This document shows, piece by piece, positions 24,718-33,600 of a stretch of DNA of 43,376 nt. The notes beneath the pieces are model-generated. The model did no database searches. It was given only the letters and a program-made list of their open reading frames with translations, and had not been told where the DNA came from. Position 1 is the first letter of the stretch. Each line of letters starts with the position of its first letter. The stretch is from an uncultured bacterium (GTDB lineage Bacteria; Verrucomicrobiota; Verrucomicrobiia; Verrucomicrobiales; V1-33). Both the position numbers and the translations under genes were made by a program. The stretch lies in NCBI GenBank assembly GCA_903936775.1, contig CAIZWU010000076.1, forward strand, positions 1 through 43,376, in the 5' to 3' direction.

Positions 24718-24949
24718 GGGGAAAACGTTCGCCCTTAAGGGAGATTTTAGAAAATCCCTTGGGAGCAACCGCGCGCGTAAGGGAGATTTTAAAATTCACC
24801 AGGGATCAATGCCTGTCTCCGAGGGATTCCGACGATGATCCGTGGGAGAATCGCTTTTCTCCCACGGATTCGAACCGCGCACCAAGGGATTGGAGCTCTG
24901 TTCCTTGGGAGATGAGGGTTTCTCCATGGGAGAAAGCGCCGGATTCCAA
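24718..24949. repeat. Array of ~11 degenerate units on a 21-bp pitch (core TCC-NN-GGGA)
   Basis: GGGA (or near-match) begins at 24718, 24739, 24761, 24781, 24802, 24823, 24844, 24865 (CGGA), 24886, 24907 and 24928: spacings 21, 22, 20, 21, 21, 21, 21, 21, 21, 21. The core is a quasi-palindrome, TCC or ACC, two bases, then GGGA(G/T), and the ~11 bp between cores vary freely. TTCCTT at 24901 recurs at 24985, four periods on, so decay copies may extend beyond. Because 21 bp equals seven codons, all frames show heptads; on the plus strand one frame (from 24636) stays open through 25064 and another is interrupted at 24836. It could be a heptapeptide-repeat gene in decay, or a phased array of protein-binding sites (two helical turns). 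Confidence 0.65.
24838..24869. repeat. Perfect 13-bp inverted repeat inside the 21-bp array
   Basis: ATCCGTGGGAGAA (24838-24850), loop TCGCTT, TTCTCCCACGGAT (24857-24869), 13/13 paired. It is created by two adjacent array cores in opposite sense. No T run follows, so it is not a standard terminator. Confidence 0.7.
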
Positions 24950-25022
24950 GCAGTTGGCCCGCTTTCCCCTCCCGAACGAGCTGATTCCTTTCCGGAAGAT
25001 CAGATTCGCACGCCTCTGTGGC

Positions 25023-25424
25023 TTAATCGTATGGATTATCAGGGGACAGCGCCAGATTTTTTAAAAACTGGATGAGGGCGGCAAGGGCGGCGGCTTCCAG
25101 TTCGGAGACCTTGGTTTCGTGGAAGGCGACCGTCCCGGCTCGAACCTCACGTATGTCGAGACCGCCGATCTGGCCACGCTCGCCTGCCTGCAGCACCGTC
25201 TCAATGAACTCAATCAAGGCCTCAAAATCGAGATCTGTTGACCCCCGCCACCAAGGGCTGAGGCCGGTCTGGCCCGCCGGTCCGGCTCCGGCTCCATGAT
25301 TTAAAATGGCAGCTTGGGCCGCCAGCACGGAAATCCGCAGGAATTCCCTTTGGCTGCCGGGGTGCCCTGTGAAAGTGGTGGGTCGGCCTGCCCACGCATG
25401 ACCCCGGTCTGCTTCAAAGGACAA
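25023..25424 (-). pseudogene. Possible C-terminal remnant of an exported cytochrome/oxidoreductase-like protein
   Basis: 133 codons open from a TTG, without a plausible ribosome-binding site. The first ~55 residues look like non-coding translation. The last ~75 look protein-like: DLDFEALIEFIETVLQAGE, then FHETKVSELEAAALAALIQFLKNL. The latter resembles the C-terminal helix of dihaem cytochrome c/oxidase-type proteins (A..aLi.FLk.L). There is no CXXCH and no signal peptide. It lies 37 nt after the DUF1501 gene, same strand. I regard it as an eroded fragment or chance frame; function not assigned. Confidence 0.25.
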
Positions 25425-25461
25425 CGGGCGATGTGTCCCGTTCCAACGCCGCAGGCGGTGC

Positions 25462-26937
25462 CTAACCCAGCACCCCGCGGATGACGTGGCCCTCCACGTT
25501 GGTCAGGCGGCGCTGGATGCCGTTGTGCTCGAACGTGAGCCGCTCGTGGTCAAGACCGAGCAGGTGCAGGATGGTGGCATTGAAGTCGTAGAGCGGGTGG
25601 ATGTCTTCGATGGCACGCTGGCCGAGTTCGTCGGTGGCGCCGTGGCTCACCCCGGGCTTGACGCCCGCTCCGGTCATCCAGCAAGTGAAGCCGTCGGGGT
25701 TATGATCGCGTCCCTTGGCGCCTTTTTGGAAAAAGGGCATCCGGCCGAATTCGGTGCACCAAACCACCAGGGTCTCCTCCAGCAGGCCCCGTTCCTTCAA
25801 GTCGCGGATCAGGGCCGCGGCGGGTTGGTCGAGGATTTGCGCGTGGACGTCGTATTGCTCTTTCAGCGCGTTATGTCCGTCCCAGTTGAGCTGCCCGCCG
25901 CTGGCGTAGGCGCCATTGAAAAGCTGCACAAAGCGGACACCCCGTTCGACCAGACGCCGGGCGAGAATACAGTTTTTTGCAAAAGCCGCCTTGTTCGGAT
26001 TGGCCGTGTCGTCGGCCCCATAACTTTTCAGAATGTGGGCAGGCTCGGTGCTGAGATCACTGATTTCAGGGACGCTGAGCTGCATCCGGGCGGCCAGTTC
26101 GTAGCTGGCGATGCGGGCCGCGAGTTTGCCGTCACCCGGATGCTGTTCCAGGTGGCGGGCATTCATCTGCTGCAGCAAGGTCCGTGCGGCCTGATCGGCC
26201 TGCGGAGACACGCCCGGCGCGGTGAGGTGCCTCACCGGGGATTTGGAACTCATGGTGGTGCCTTGGAACGCCGCCGGCAGGAAGCCCGGCCCCCAATTGT
26301 TCATGCCGTTCTGCGGCACCCCGCGGGGATCAGGGATCGCGACGTAGGACGGTAGTTCCTGACTCTCGCTGCCGAGGGCATAGGTGGCCCATGAACCCAG
26401 GCTGGGAAAGCCATCCAGATTGAACCCGGTGGAGAGGAAATTCTCCGCCGGGCCATGGGTGTTGCTCTTGCTGGTGAGGGAGTGGATGAAGGCGATGTCA
26501 TCAGTTAGTTCCGCGAGATGCGGGATCAGGTCGCTGACCCATTTGCCCGTTCTCCCCCGCTGCCGGAATTCGTATTGGGGCCGGGCAAGATTTCCTGCCG
26601 GGCCTTGGAACGTGACCGCCGGGCCGCCGGGCAACGGTTGGTTATCCCATTTGATCAGCTCCGGTTTGTAGTCCCAGGTTTCCAGTTGGCTGACGGCTCC
26701 TGCGCAAAAGATCACAATCACGCTTTTCGCTTTCGCCGGGAAATGCGGCGGCCTCGGCGCATACGGCCGGGCGGGATCGATGACCGGACCGGCCGGAGCG
26801 GCGGCGAGCAATCCATCGAGACCGAGCAGATTCGTCAGGGCGATGGAACCGAGCGCGGTGGCGCTGCCGGACAAAAACTGGCGGCGGTCCAGCAGGGAGC
26901 GCCCGGCGGCGGAGAGATGTTCGGCCGGGTGGCTCAT
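25462..26937 (-). CDS. DUF1501 family protein, Tat-exported
   Basis: 491 residues from the ATG at 26937, preferred because it overlaps the TGA of the preceding gene (ATGA) and places the Tat signal correctly near the N-terminus ([18 protein letters not shown]). The DUF1501 core follows: [24 protein letters not shown] in two parts, [53 protein letters not shown] and [16 protein letters not shown]1501 proteins are related to the alkaline-phosphatase/sulfatase fold, and in Planctomycetota and Verrucomicrobiota are nearly always paired with PSD1-type cytochrome proteins. The role is undefined, probably in periplasmic degradation of complex polymers. This pairing is seen here. Confidence 0.93.
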   Translation of the reverse strand: MSHPAEHLSAAGRSLLDRRQFLSGSATALGSIALTNLLGLDGLLAAAPAGPVIDPARPYAPRPPHFPAKAKSVIVIFCAGAVSQLETWDYKPELIKWDNQPLPGGPAVTFQGPAGNLARPQYEFRQRGRTGKWVSDLIPHLAELTDDIAFIHSLTSKSNTHGPAENFLSTGFNLDGFPSLGSWATYALGSESQELPSYVAIPDPRGVPQNGMNNWGPGFLPAAFQGTTMSSKSPVRHLTAPGVSPQADQAARTLLQQMNARHLEQHPGDGKLAARIASYELAARMQLSVPEISDLSTEPAHILKSYGADDTANPNKAAFAKNCILARRLVERGVRFVQLFNGAYASGGQLNWDGHNALKEQYDVHAQILDQPAAALIRDLKERGLLEETLVVWCTEFGRMPFFQKGAKGRDHNPDGFTCWMTGAGVKPGVSHGATDELGQRAIEDIHPLYDFNATILHLLGLDHERLTFEHNGIQRRLTNVEGHVIRGVLG

Positions 26938-29900
26938 GGCAGAAAGAGGAATTCGTTCGAGTTGAACAGGGCGCGGCACAGCGTGGCCAGGCCGTGCGCG
27001 ATAACCACTGGTCCAGCCGCCCTGAGTTCATCGGCGGCCGGCTCCCGGTTCAGGCAAAGTTGATAGGCCCGCTGGATTTGCGCAGGAGGATCCCCCCCGG
27101 TTTCCCGGGTCACGCGGGCGGCCAGCGCGGCGGCAGCCTCAAGGGTGAAGCGGCTGTTGAAGAGGTTCAACGCTTGTATGGGCGTGGTGGATTCGCGCCG
27201 GCTGGCGGTGCTCTGACCGGCATCCGGGCAATCGAAGGCTCCAAACACCGCTTCTGATTCGCGGCGGACTTTGTGCGCGTAAATCATACGCCGCAGGCCG
27301 TCGCCGGTGAAGGATTCCACGGGGTTGAATCCGCTCAGGCCACCCCGCTGATCAAACAGATTGAATCCCCGGCCATACATCTTCAAATCCAACTGTCCGC
27401 TGACAAAGAGGATGGCATCGCGGATGGATTCAGCCTCGAGCCGGCGCGGGGGAAAGCGCCACAGCAGGCGCGCCTCCGCATCCTGGGTGGAGGCGGCCGG
27501 ATTAATCCCGGAGGCCTGCCGGTAGGTGGCGCTGAGCACGATGAGACGGTGCAGATGTTTCACGGACCAGCCACTGCGGATGAATTCCTGCGCGAGCCAG
27601 TCCAGCAGTTCCGGATGAGTCGGTTTGATGCCGTTCAGGCCAAAGTCGCTGGCCGTCTGCACGAGCCCGGTGCCGAAGTGCCCCTGCCAGATGCGGTTCA
27701 CCATGACGCGGGCGGTCAGCGGATTTTGAGGGCTGGCGATCCATCCGGCCAAGGCCTCGCGGCGTGCTTGTTCGGGCGCATCGTTGGCCAGGGTTACCTC
27801 CCCCAGAGCGCCGGGCACGGCGGGCCCGATTTCGTCCCGGGGCTGTTCGGGGTCCCCGCGGCTGAGGAGGTGGATCTTGTCAGGCGCACGGAATTTTCCC
27901 GCAAACGCCAGTTGGCCCTGTTGGGTGGCCTTGATCTGCTGCTCCAACCCTTGCTTTTCATCCATCAGGCGCGAGGCCACGGCGGCCTCCTCCGGGGACA
28001 GCCCCACCAGGGTAAAGGAGGCCCCCACTTTCGCGCCCGCCACGAAAGGCTGGCGGTCGGAGGCATCGGCCACCAGCTGCCAGGTTTCGTCCTCCCTGGC
28101 AATTTCGATGCGGTAATCCGTGGCCAGACGGTCCTGAAATTTTTCCTCACGGTCGCGGCCCCACACGACGCGGCTGATTTCCGCTTCGTGGGGAAACTCC
28201 AGCAGCACCCAGCCTTGGCCCGCTTCATGGGACATCCAGCTCCGGGCATTGCCATAACTGCCGTCTTTGACAAAACGCGATTCGTGTCGGTCCGCCTCGG
28301 TGGTGCTGCCAGAGGTGGTGACCCTGGATTCCAAGGCGATATTTTTTCCGTCGGAAGTGAAGACCTCCAGTTCATCGAGGCAAGGCTCAAGGTTGTTAGT
28401 GGCAAGAATCGTGAAGCGCAGCCGTTTGGTTTTCACGGGGGCAAAGCGGTCGGTATTGACCTGCGGATTCACCGCGGGACGCTGCGGCCATCGCTGGACG
28501 AGGGGCAGCCATTGGTCAGGCTCCTGCGCGGCTTCGAGGGTGAAGGCTGTGGCGAGGCGGTCGGCGAATTTCCCCTCGCGGTCGCGGCCCCAGACGATGC
28601 TGGCAATCCGGACCGGCGCGGGAAGTTCGAACATCACCCAGCCACGGCCGGCGGTATCGGACATCCAACTCCGGGCGTTGCCGTAGTGGCCATCGTGAAC
28701 GTGTTCCAACCGATGCATTCCGGAAGTGCGGCTGCCGGAGGCGGAAACCCTCGTGCCGTATGAGGCCAGGGCCACGTTGCGCGGCGGCGTCCCGTCGGTG
28801 AAGATTTCGAATTCATCCAGGCACGGTTCGATCAGGCCCAGCGACGGATGCCGGTTGGTATCGTGGATGGTGAAACGCACCCACCGGGCCTCCACCGGCG
28901 GAAAGGATTCAGGGTTCTGCTTCGCATCCGTGACGGGATCAGGCGTCTCCGCAGGATGAGCCAGCGGCACCAAGGGAGCGAGTTGACGGTCGATTTCCGC
29001 GACGCGTTGCCGATGCCCTTCCGCCTGGGCTTTCAGGGCCACCGCCTCTGGAGTGCGCATCTCACGGTCTTCATATTCCACGCCGGCGAGAAAGGCCTGC
29101 ATGGCATAATAATCCTTGGCGGTAATGGGATCGAATTTGTGATCATGGCACCTCGCACAGCCAACACTAAGACCGAGAAAGGTCTGGCTGACATTCACCA
29201 CCATTTCATCGAGCGCGTCCTGCCGGGCGAGGCGTTTGGACGGCTCGTCCGCCCCGATTTGTCCTGGCAGGAGCACGGAGGCCGTGATCAAAAATCCCGT
29301 CGCCGCGTCTTCCCCGAGGGCATCACCCACCATCTGCTCGCGGATGAACTGGTCGTAAGGCGTGTCCTGGTTGAACGCCCGGATCACATAGTCGCGGTAG
29401 GGCCAGGCATTGGGGCGCTCGGTATTCACCTCGAAGCCATGGGTGTCGGCATAACGTACCACGTCCAGCCAATGCTGCGCCCAGCGTTCGCCATAACGTG
29501 GGGAAGCGAGCAGACGGTCCACCACTTGTGCGGCAGTCGCCGGGACAAACTGCGCCATTTCCTCCGGGGTGGGCGGCAGGCCGGTGAGGTCGAGGGTCAC
29601 CCGGCGCAGCCACCTCAAAGGATCGGCGGCGGGCGACATCGTGAGGCCGTTTTCGTGCAGCTTGGCGGTGATGAAGGAATCGATGGAAGGTTCACCCGTG
29701 GCCACGGCGAGCGGCTGGAATGCCCAGTGGGCGCGCGGGTCGGCCAACTTCACTTTGTCCACCCCATCCGGCCACCGCGCCCCTTCCCCGACCCAACGCG
29801 TCAAGGTCGCCACCTCGGCGGCGTTCAGCCGTGGCCCCTTGGGTGGCATCTGCGCCTGCGGGTCAGCGCTGGTGACGACGCGGATCAGCGGACTTTCCTC

Positions 29901-30125
29901 CGGTTTTCCCGGCACCATCGGGGACCCCTGTTCCTCGCCTCCTTTGAAGGCCGCTGCCTTGACATCCAAGCGCAGTCCTGACTTCTGCTTTTTCTCCCCG
30001 TGGCATTCCGTGCAGTGTTTTTCAAACACAGGCCTCACGTCGCGGACGAAGTCCACCGGCTCCGCACGGAGTCCCGGCGCCACGCCGCCGGCATAACAAA
30101 ATAAGATGAATAACGTCTGACGCAC
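26934..30125 (-). CDS. PSD1/planctomycete-type cytochrome c protein with two inserted discoidin-like domains
   Basis: 1063 residues from GTG. A signal peptide is followed by a PSCyt1-type cytochrome domain with CTECH (38-42) and the typical KSGLRLD; DUF1549 at about 145-355 with a second haem-like motif [11 protein letters not shown] (323-333); a coiled segment; two tandem F5/8-type (discoidin-like) modules at about 413-545 and 565-690; and DUF1553 at about 775-1040 ([30 protein letters not shown]). The modules share PCLDE(F/L)E(I/V)[10 protein letters not shown] and VVWGRDRE, so they arose by internal duplication; such domains commonly bind carbohydrate. The stop overlaps the DUF1501 start. 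Probably an exported redox protein acting with DUF1501 on polysaccharides, which is inference from the family. Confidence 0.93.
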   Translation of the reverse strand: MRQTLFILFCYAGGVAPGLRAEPVDFVRDVRPVFEKHCTECHGEKKQKSGLRLDVKAAAFKGGEEQGSPMVPGKPEESPLIRVVTSADPQAQMPPKGPRLNAAEVATLTRWVGEGARWPDGVDKVKLADPRAHWAFQPLAVATGEPSIDSFITAKLHENGLTMSPAADPLRWLRRVTLDLTGLPPTPEEMAQFVPATAAQVVDRLLASPRYGERWAQHWLDVVRYADTHGFEVNTERPNAWPYRDYVIRAFNQDTPYDQFIREQMVGDALGEDAATGFLITASVLLPGQIGADEPSKRLARQDALDEMVVNVSQTFLGLSVGCARCHDHKFDPITAKDYYAMQAFLAGVEYEDREMRTPEAVALKAQAEGHRQRVAEIDRQLAPLVPLAHPAETPDPVTDAKQNPESFPPVEARWVRFTIHDTNRHPSLGLIEPCLDEFEIFTDGTPPRNVALASYGTRVSASGSRTSGMHRLEHVHDGHYGNARSWMSDTAGRGWVMFELPAPVRIASIVWGRDREGKFADRLATAFTLEAAQEPDQWLPLVQRWPQRPAVNPQVNTDRFAPVKTKRLRFTILATNNLEPCLDELEVFTSDGKNIALESRVTTSGSTTEADRHESRFVKDGSYGNARSWMSHEAGQGWVLLEFPHEAEISRVVWGRDREEKFQDRLATDYRIEIAREDETWQLVADASDRQPFVAGAKVGASFTLVGLSPEEAAVASRLMDEKQGLEQQIKATQQGQLAFAGKFRAPDKIHLLSRGDPEQPRDEIGPAVPGALGEVTLANDAPEQARREALAGWIASPQNPLTARVMVNRIWQGHFGTGLVQTASDFGLNGIKPTHPELLDWLAQEFIRSGWSVKHLHRLIVLSATYRQASGINPAASTQDAEARLLWRFPPRRLEAESIRDAILFVSGQLDLKMYGRGFNLFDQRGGLSGFNPVESFTGDGLRRMIYAHKVRRESEAVFGAFDCPDAGQSTASRRESTTPIQALNLFNSRFTLEAAAALAARVTRETGGDPPAQIQRAYQLCLNREPAADELRAAGPVVIAHGLATLCRALFNSNEFLFLP

Positions 30126-30182
30126 CGGGGTGATGGGAAAAGATCTCCCGCTTCGAAGAACGCGCCACTTCCCCCATCTTTC

Positions 30183-30623
30183 TCAGGAAGGCAGATCATC
30201 CTGCGCCCGCGCCCGGGGCGGAAGGATCGCGCAGGCGCCCTTGCAGCCAAAGACCCGGCTGAGCAGCAGACGGTTCCGGCTGATCCATTGATACACCACT
30301 TCGGCCACCTGGATCACGCCCGGAATCCACAGCACGAGGGCCACCGGAACCAACAGGGGCAGCCGCATGCCGACAAACCGGATGCAGCGGGCGCCCCGGT
30401 GAATCCGCCCATCCCTGGCGATACAATGAATCGCTTCCTGCAAATCCTGCCGTGACAGGTGGGGCGCGAGCCGGGCCGCCGATTCATGGGACAAAGGGAT
30501 CAGACTCAGCGTCCCGAACCAGTCCAGCCACGTCAGCACCCGCATCTGAAACGTGCAGAGCGGGCACTCGTCATCATAGAGCACAATGTGGCGGGGCGGA
30601 GCGGCGGAGGCTTCTGGAATCAT
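30183..30623 (-). CDS. DCC-family thiol-disulfide oxidoreductase (DUF393)
   Basis: 146 residues from the ATG at 30623. The open frame extends upstream to 30890, but that extension has no homology-like character and covers a strong dyad. The family signature is clear: HIVLYDDECPLCTFQMRVL, with the DxxCxxC motif at residues 17-23, followed by LSLIPLSHESAARLAPHLS, a C-terminal hydrophobic stretch (LLVPVALVLWIPGVIQVAEVVYQWI) and a second Cys pair (GCKGAC). DCC proteins have a thioredoxin-like fold and are predicted redox enzymes; substrates are unknown. It is 57 nt upstream of the PSD1 gene on the same strand, so cotranscription is possible. Confidence 0.88.
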   Translation of the reverse strand: MIPEASAAPPRHIVLYDDECPLCTFQMRVLTWLDWFGTLSLIPLSHESAARLAPHLSRQDLQEAIHCIARDGRIHRGARCIRFVGMRLPLLVPVALVLWIPGVIQVAEVVYQWISRNRLLLSRVFGCKGACAILPPRARAQDDLPS

Positions 30624-30627
30624 GCCG

Positions 30628-30667
30628 GAAGTTGCCCTGCTATTCCAAAGCGAACAGGGCAAACTTC
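30628..30667. promoter_or_regulatory. 12-bp inverted repeat abutting the DCC gene start
   Basis: GAAGTTGCCCTG (30628-30639) and CAGGGCAAACTTC (30655-30667) pair over 12 bp with one bulged A and a 15-nt loop. On the minus-strand transcript the stem ends 4 nt before the ATG, exactly where a ribosome-binding site would be, and no separate Shine-Dalgarno sequence is visible. It could regulate translation or be an operator for the divergent 30623/30924 promoter region. The rest of the 300-bp divergent gap shows no gene. Confidence 0.45.
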
Positions 30668-30883
30668 GGGCCCGCTTTCCGGAACCAGCAGCGGAAGCCC
30701 TGCCCTCCCCGCGACGGGCGCACTGGAAAAGCCTGAGACGGGAGGTAAGATTGTTGGATGAGGATACGCGGATGAATTGAGTTGGGGGATTCAGGGACCG
30801 GTCCGCCAGTGCCAGCCGCGCCCCGGCGCCCGCCTCCGCAGCGAGGCAGGGACTGCCCTTTCCGGGAATACGGATCCACGGGA

Positions 30884-30915
30884 TTGACAAATCCGGACAA
30901 CCGTGTCGTTATTTA
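30884..30915 (+). promoter_or_regulatory. Possible sigma-70-like promoter of the cytochrome-like gene
   Basis: A perfect -35 hexamer TTGACA (30884-30889) is followed after 18-20 bp by an AT-rich block GTTATTTA (30908-30915) that could serve as -10. Transcription would then begin a few nt before the ATG at 30924. No Shine-Dalgarno sequence precedes that ATG, so the message may have almost no leader. The -10 is weak. Confidence 0.35.
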
Positions 30916-30923
30916 TCTTCAGT

Positions 30924-32240
30924 ATGATTCCGCATCGTCCCCATCCCCTGCTGCTGCTCATTCTGACGGGCCAGGCTCTCATGGCACGACCCGCGGCCGC
31001 CCAGACGATTGCCTACGAGGAAGCCCCGCACCACTACTGGAGCACCCCCTTGACCGATCCGGGCACCACCCTTGATGCCGAGCTGCAAAGCGGAAAGTTC
31101 ACCCTTCCCGCCGGCAGTGATCCCGAAGCCATGCGGGCCGTGCTGCGGCAGATGAAAATCCCCGAATCCAGCCAGACCCTGGTGTTTTCCAAAACCAGTG
31201 TGCAGAAGGACCGGATCACGCCATGGAATCCCCGGGCGCTTTATTTCAATGACGAATCCTACGCGGGCTGGGTGCCCGGCGGCATGATGGAGTTTGCGAC
31301 CATCGACCCGGTGTTGGGCCCCATCTTCCACCTGCTGGACTTCCACCGGACGGACCGTGAGGTCCCCCGGCTGGACCGTCCCCAGAACTGCCTCGACTGC
31401 CATGGCGGCAATATGACCAACCGCGTGCCCGGTCTCATGATCCGGTCGGTCTTCCCTGACAAGGAGGGCAGTGTGCTGTTTCAGGCCGGGACTTCCCTGA
31501 TTGACCACACCAGTCCGATCAATATCCGCTGGGGGGGATGGTTTGTCACCGGCGGGCATGGGAAGGTGGTGCACCGGGGCAACGCCATCGCCCAGGATCA
31601 GGAAGGCGCCATCACCCTGGATACCCGTCAAACCTCGAACCTCCAAAACCTCGAGCGGTTTTTCCCGGTCAAAAATTACCCCCGCCCCACCAGCGACATT
31701 GTCAGCCTGATGGTGCTGGAGCATCAGATCGCGCTGACGAGCCGCCTCGTGGAGGCCTCCTACGATGTGCGGGCCGCCATCATCCGCCAAAAGGCCCTGC
31801 GCGGGGAGTTGGGCGATCCGCCTACCGAAGCCTTGGTGGGCACCACCAAAATCATCGCCGACAGCCACGCCGGCAAAATCCTTGATGCCCTGCTGTTCAA
31901 GGACGAGGCCGAACTGCCGGAGGGAGGGATCCGCGGCAATCTGGAATTCCAACGCGATTTTGTCGCGGGGCATCCCGCCGCGGGCGATGGCAAGTCCCTC
32001 ACGGAGTTCCACTTGGGGAACCGCCTGTTCCGCCTCCGTTGCAGCTATCTGATCTACAGCCGCTTGTGGACTTCCCTGCCCCGTCCGTTCCTGGATTTGC
32101 TATACAGCCGGCTCCACCTCATCCTGACGGCTGATCAGCCCCCGGCCGGCTACCAATATTTGAACAAGCAGGAACGGGCAGAGATCCTCCGGATCCTCAA
32201 GGCCACCCATCCGGACCTGCCGGCTTCCTGGAAGTCCTGA
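30924..32240 (+). CDS. Exported monohaem cytochrome-like protein of unknown function
   Basis: 438 residues from the ATG at 30924; a GTG at 30903 in frame is less likely because it sits inside the putative promoter. A signal peptide (PLLLLILTGQALMARPAAAQ) precedes the mature domain. One CXXCH motif occurs, QNCLDCHGGNM (C156, C159, H160), and a conserved style of segment includes FKD, KNYPRPTSDIVSLMVLEHQIALTSRL and RCSYLIYSRLW. A distal methionine ligand cannot be assigned. Similar proteins are found near DUF1501/PSD1 genes in PVC bacteria, as far as I recall, but I know no function. No membrane helix after the signal. Followed by a 288-bp gap with a dyad. Confidence 0.85.
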   Translation: MIPHRPHPLLLLILTGQALMARPAAAQTIAYEEAPHHYWSTPLTDPGTTLDAELQSGKFTLPAGSDPEAMRAVLRQMKIPESSQTLVFSKTSVQKDRITPWNPRALYFNDESYAGWVPGGMMEFATIDPVLGPIFHLLDFHRTDREVPRLDRPQNCLDCHGGNMTNRVPGLMIRSVFPDKEGSVLFQAGTSLIDHTSPINIRWGGWFVTGGHGKVVHRGNAIAQDQEGAITLDTRQTSNLQNLERFFPVKNYPRPTSDIVSLMVLEHQIALTSRLVEASYDVRAAIIRQKALRGELGDPPTEALVGTTKIIADSHAGKILDALLFKDEAELPEGGIRGNLEFQRDFVAGHPAAGDGKSLTEFHLGNRLFRLRCSYLIYSRLWTSLPRPFLDLLYSRLHLILTADQPPAGYQYLNKQERAEILRILKATHPDLPASWKS

Positions 32241-32282
32241 GCGGCGGACAGGCCTCCCTGTCATCAGCCGGGAAAAGAGGGC

Positions 32283-32353
32283 GCCTGCCGGTTGTGGACT
32301 TTCCTACACAAGAAACCCCTAACTCATGAGAATCATTGATCACACCGGCAGGC
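32283..32353 (+). terminator. Long-loop dyad after the cytochrome-like gene
   Basis: GCCTGCCGG (32283-32291) pairs with CCGGCAGGC (32345-32353), extended by TGTG/CACA across a single bulged T, with a 44-nt loop. It begins 43 nt after the stop at 32240. No T run immediately follows (a T run appears at about 32389). It may be a 3' structure or weak terminator. The remainder of 32241-32528 is AT-richer (32385-32450), as expected for a promoter zone ahead of the MoxR gene, but no clear hexamers are seen. Confidence 0.35.
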
Positions 32354-32528
32354 GGACCATGATATATGCCCCCCTCAAGGTGACAAGAGTTTTTTGCACA
32401 TTTTCCAATCTTTTTCCGCACCTTGAACGATTGGATATTTAAGCTTTCCAAGGAGGCTGCCCCCTCCAGATTAGTGGACCCTATGGGGGCCCCGCCGCCC
32501 CTTCCCTCCTTTCCCCCAGCGCCAGCCC

Positions 32529-33455
32529 GTGAGACAAAAACTTCACTCCCTCCACCAACGCCTGACGGGAACCGTCCTCGGCGCGGAAACCCCCTCCTTT
32601 CTCCTCATCACCGCCCTGCTCGCCAATGGCCACGTCCTGATCCAAGGCGCGCCCGGCATCGGGAAAACCAGCCTCGCCGCCACCCTCGCCCGCAGCATCG
32701 ATGCCGCCTTCAGCCGCATCCAGTTCACCCCGGACCTCCTGCCCGCCGACATCACCGGCTATTCCATCTACCATCAGGGCACCGGCCAGTTTCAATTCAT
32801 CCCGGGCCCGGTCTTCAGCAACATCGTCCTCGCCGACGAAATCAACCGGACCAGCCCCCGCATCCAAAGTGCCCTTTTCGAGTGTATGAGCGAACAACAG
32901 GTCACGGTCGACGGCGTCACCCGCCGCCTGAACTCGCCCTTCATGGTCATCGCCACCCAGAACAACCTGTTCTCCACCGGCACCTTCCCCCTGCCCGAGC
33001 CGCAGCTCGACCGCTTCCTGCTCGGCATCAACATGACCCTGCCGGACCTCGAAACCCAGGCCAGACTGCTCCAGCTCCACGCCCAGCGCGGCCCCCAATT
33101 CCAGGAAACCGGGCCCCTGCTCCACGCCGATGAAATCGTCGCCGCCCAGGCCGAGGCCGCTGCCGTCCCCGTCAACGACCGCGTCTGCCGCTACATCACC
33201 CTTGTCTGCGAAAGCCTGCGCCGCACCGATGGCGGCCGCGGCACCCTCTCCGCACGCGCCGCCCTCGCCGTGATGCGCGCCGCCCAGGCCGCCGCCTGGC
33301 TGGACGAAGCCAAAGCCGTCTACCCCGACCACGTCAAAAAAATCGCCGCCGCCGTCCTCGCCCACCGACTGGTCATCAAGGACAACCGCCACGGCCAGGC
33401 CGGCGATCCGGTCAGCACCGTGGAAAATGTCCTGGCGAATGTGCCGGTGCCTTGA
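32529..33455 (+). CDS. MoxR-family AAA+ ATPase
   Basis: 308 residues from GTG, the normal length of the family. Walker A GAPGIGKTS (about 40-48), the MoxR signature FTPDLLPADITGYSIY, Walker B VLADEIN (about 98-104) followed by RTSPRIQSALFECMSEQQVTV in two parts, sensor 1 VIATQNN, and the arginine-finger region LPEPQLDRFLL. The C-terminal lid holds SARAALAVMRAAQAAAWL. MoxR ATPases act as chaperone-like remodelers that assemble or activate partner complexes, usually with VWA-domain and DUF58 proteins. Here no DUF58/VWA gene follows; the next gene encodes an unrelated membrane-anchored protein 145 nt on. No good ribosome-binding site precedes the GTG, and no upstream in-frame ATG is evident. Confidence 0.93.
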   Translation: MRQKLHSLHQRLTGTVLGAETPSFLLITALLANGHVLIQGAPGIGKTSLAATLARSIDAAFSRIQFTPDLLPADITGYSIYHQGTGQFQFIPGPVFSNIVLADEINRTSPRIQSALFECMSEQQVTVDGVTRRLNSPFMVIATQNNLFSTGTFPLPEPQLDRFLLGINMTLPDLETQARLLQLHAQRGPQFQETGPLLHADEIVAAQAEAAAVPVNDRVCRYITLVCESLRRTDGGRGTLSARAALAVMRAAQAAAWLDEAKAVYPDHVKKIAAAVLAHRLVIKDNRHGQAGDPVSTVENVLANVPVP

Positions 33456-33600
33456 TGGCCGCTGATCCGTTCCAGCTTCCAATCCCCATGTGCCCGACGC
33501 CTCCAAGGGTCTCCCCGGAATCCCCCAGCGGTCGGTTTTCAGCGGTTCCCCTCCCACCTCCGCGCTGGACGTCCCCGTCCGTTTTGCGTAAGTGGCGACG

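Noticed and set aside
24472..24768. Minus-strand 98-codon frame before the array
   Set aside because: No ribosome-binding site or recognisable domain; composition resembles translated intergenic DNA, though a dispersed repeat cannot be excluded.
24718..24949. Reading the 21-bp array as a CRISPR
   Set aside because: The constant part is only ~9 bp and spacers ~11 bp, far below CRISPR repeat/spacer lengths, and no cas gene is present.
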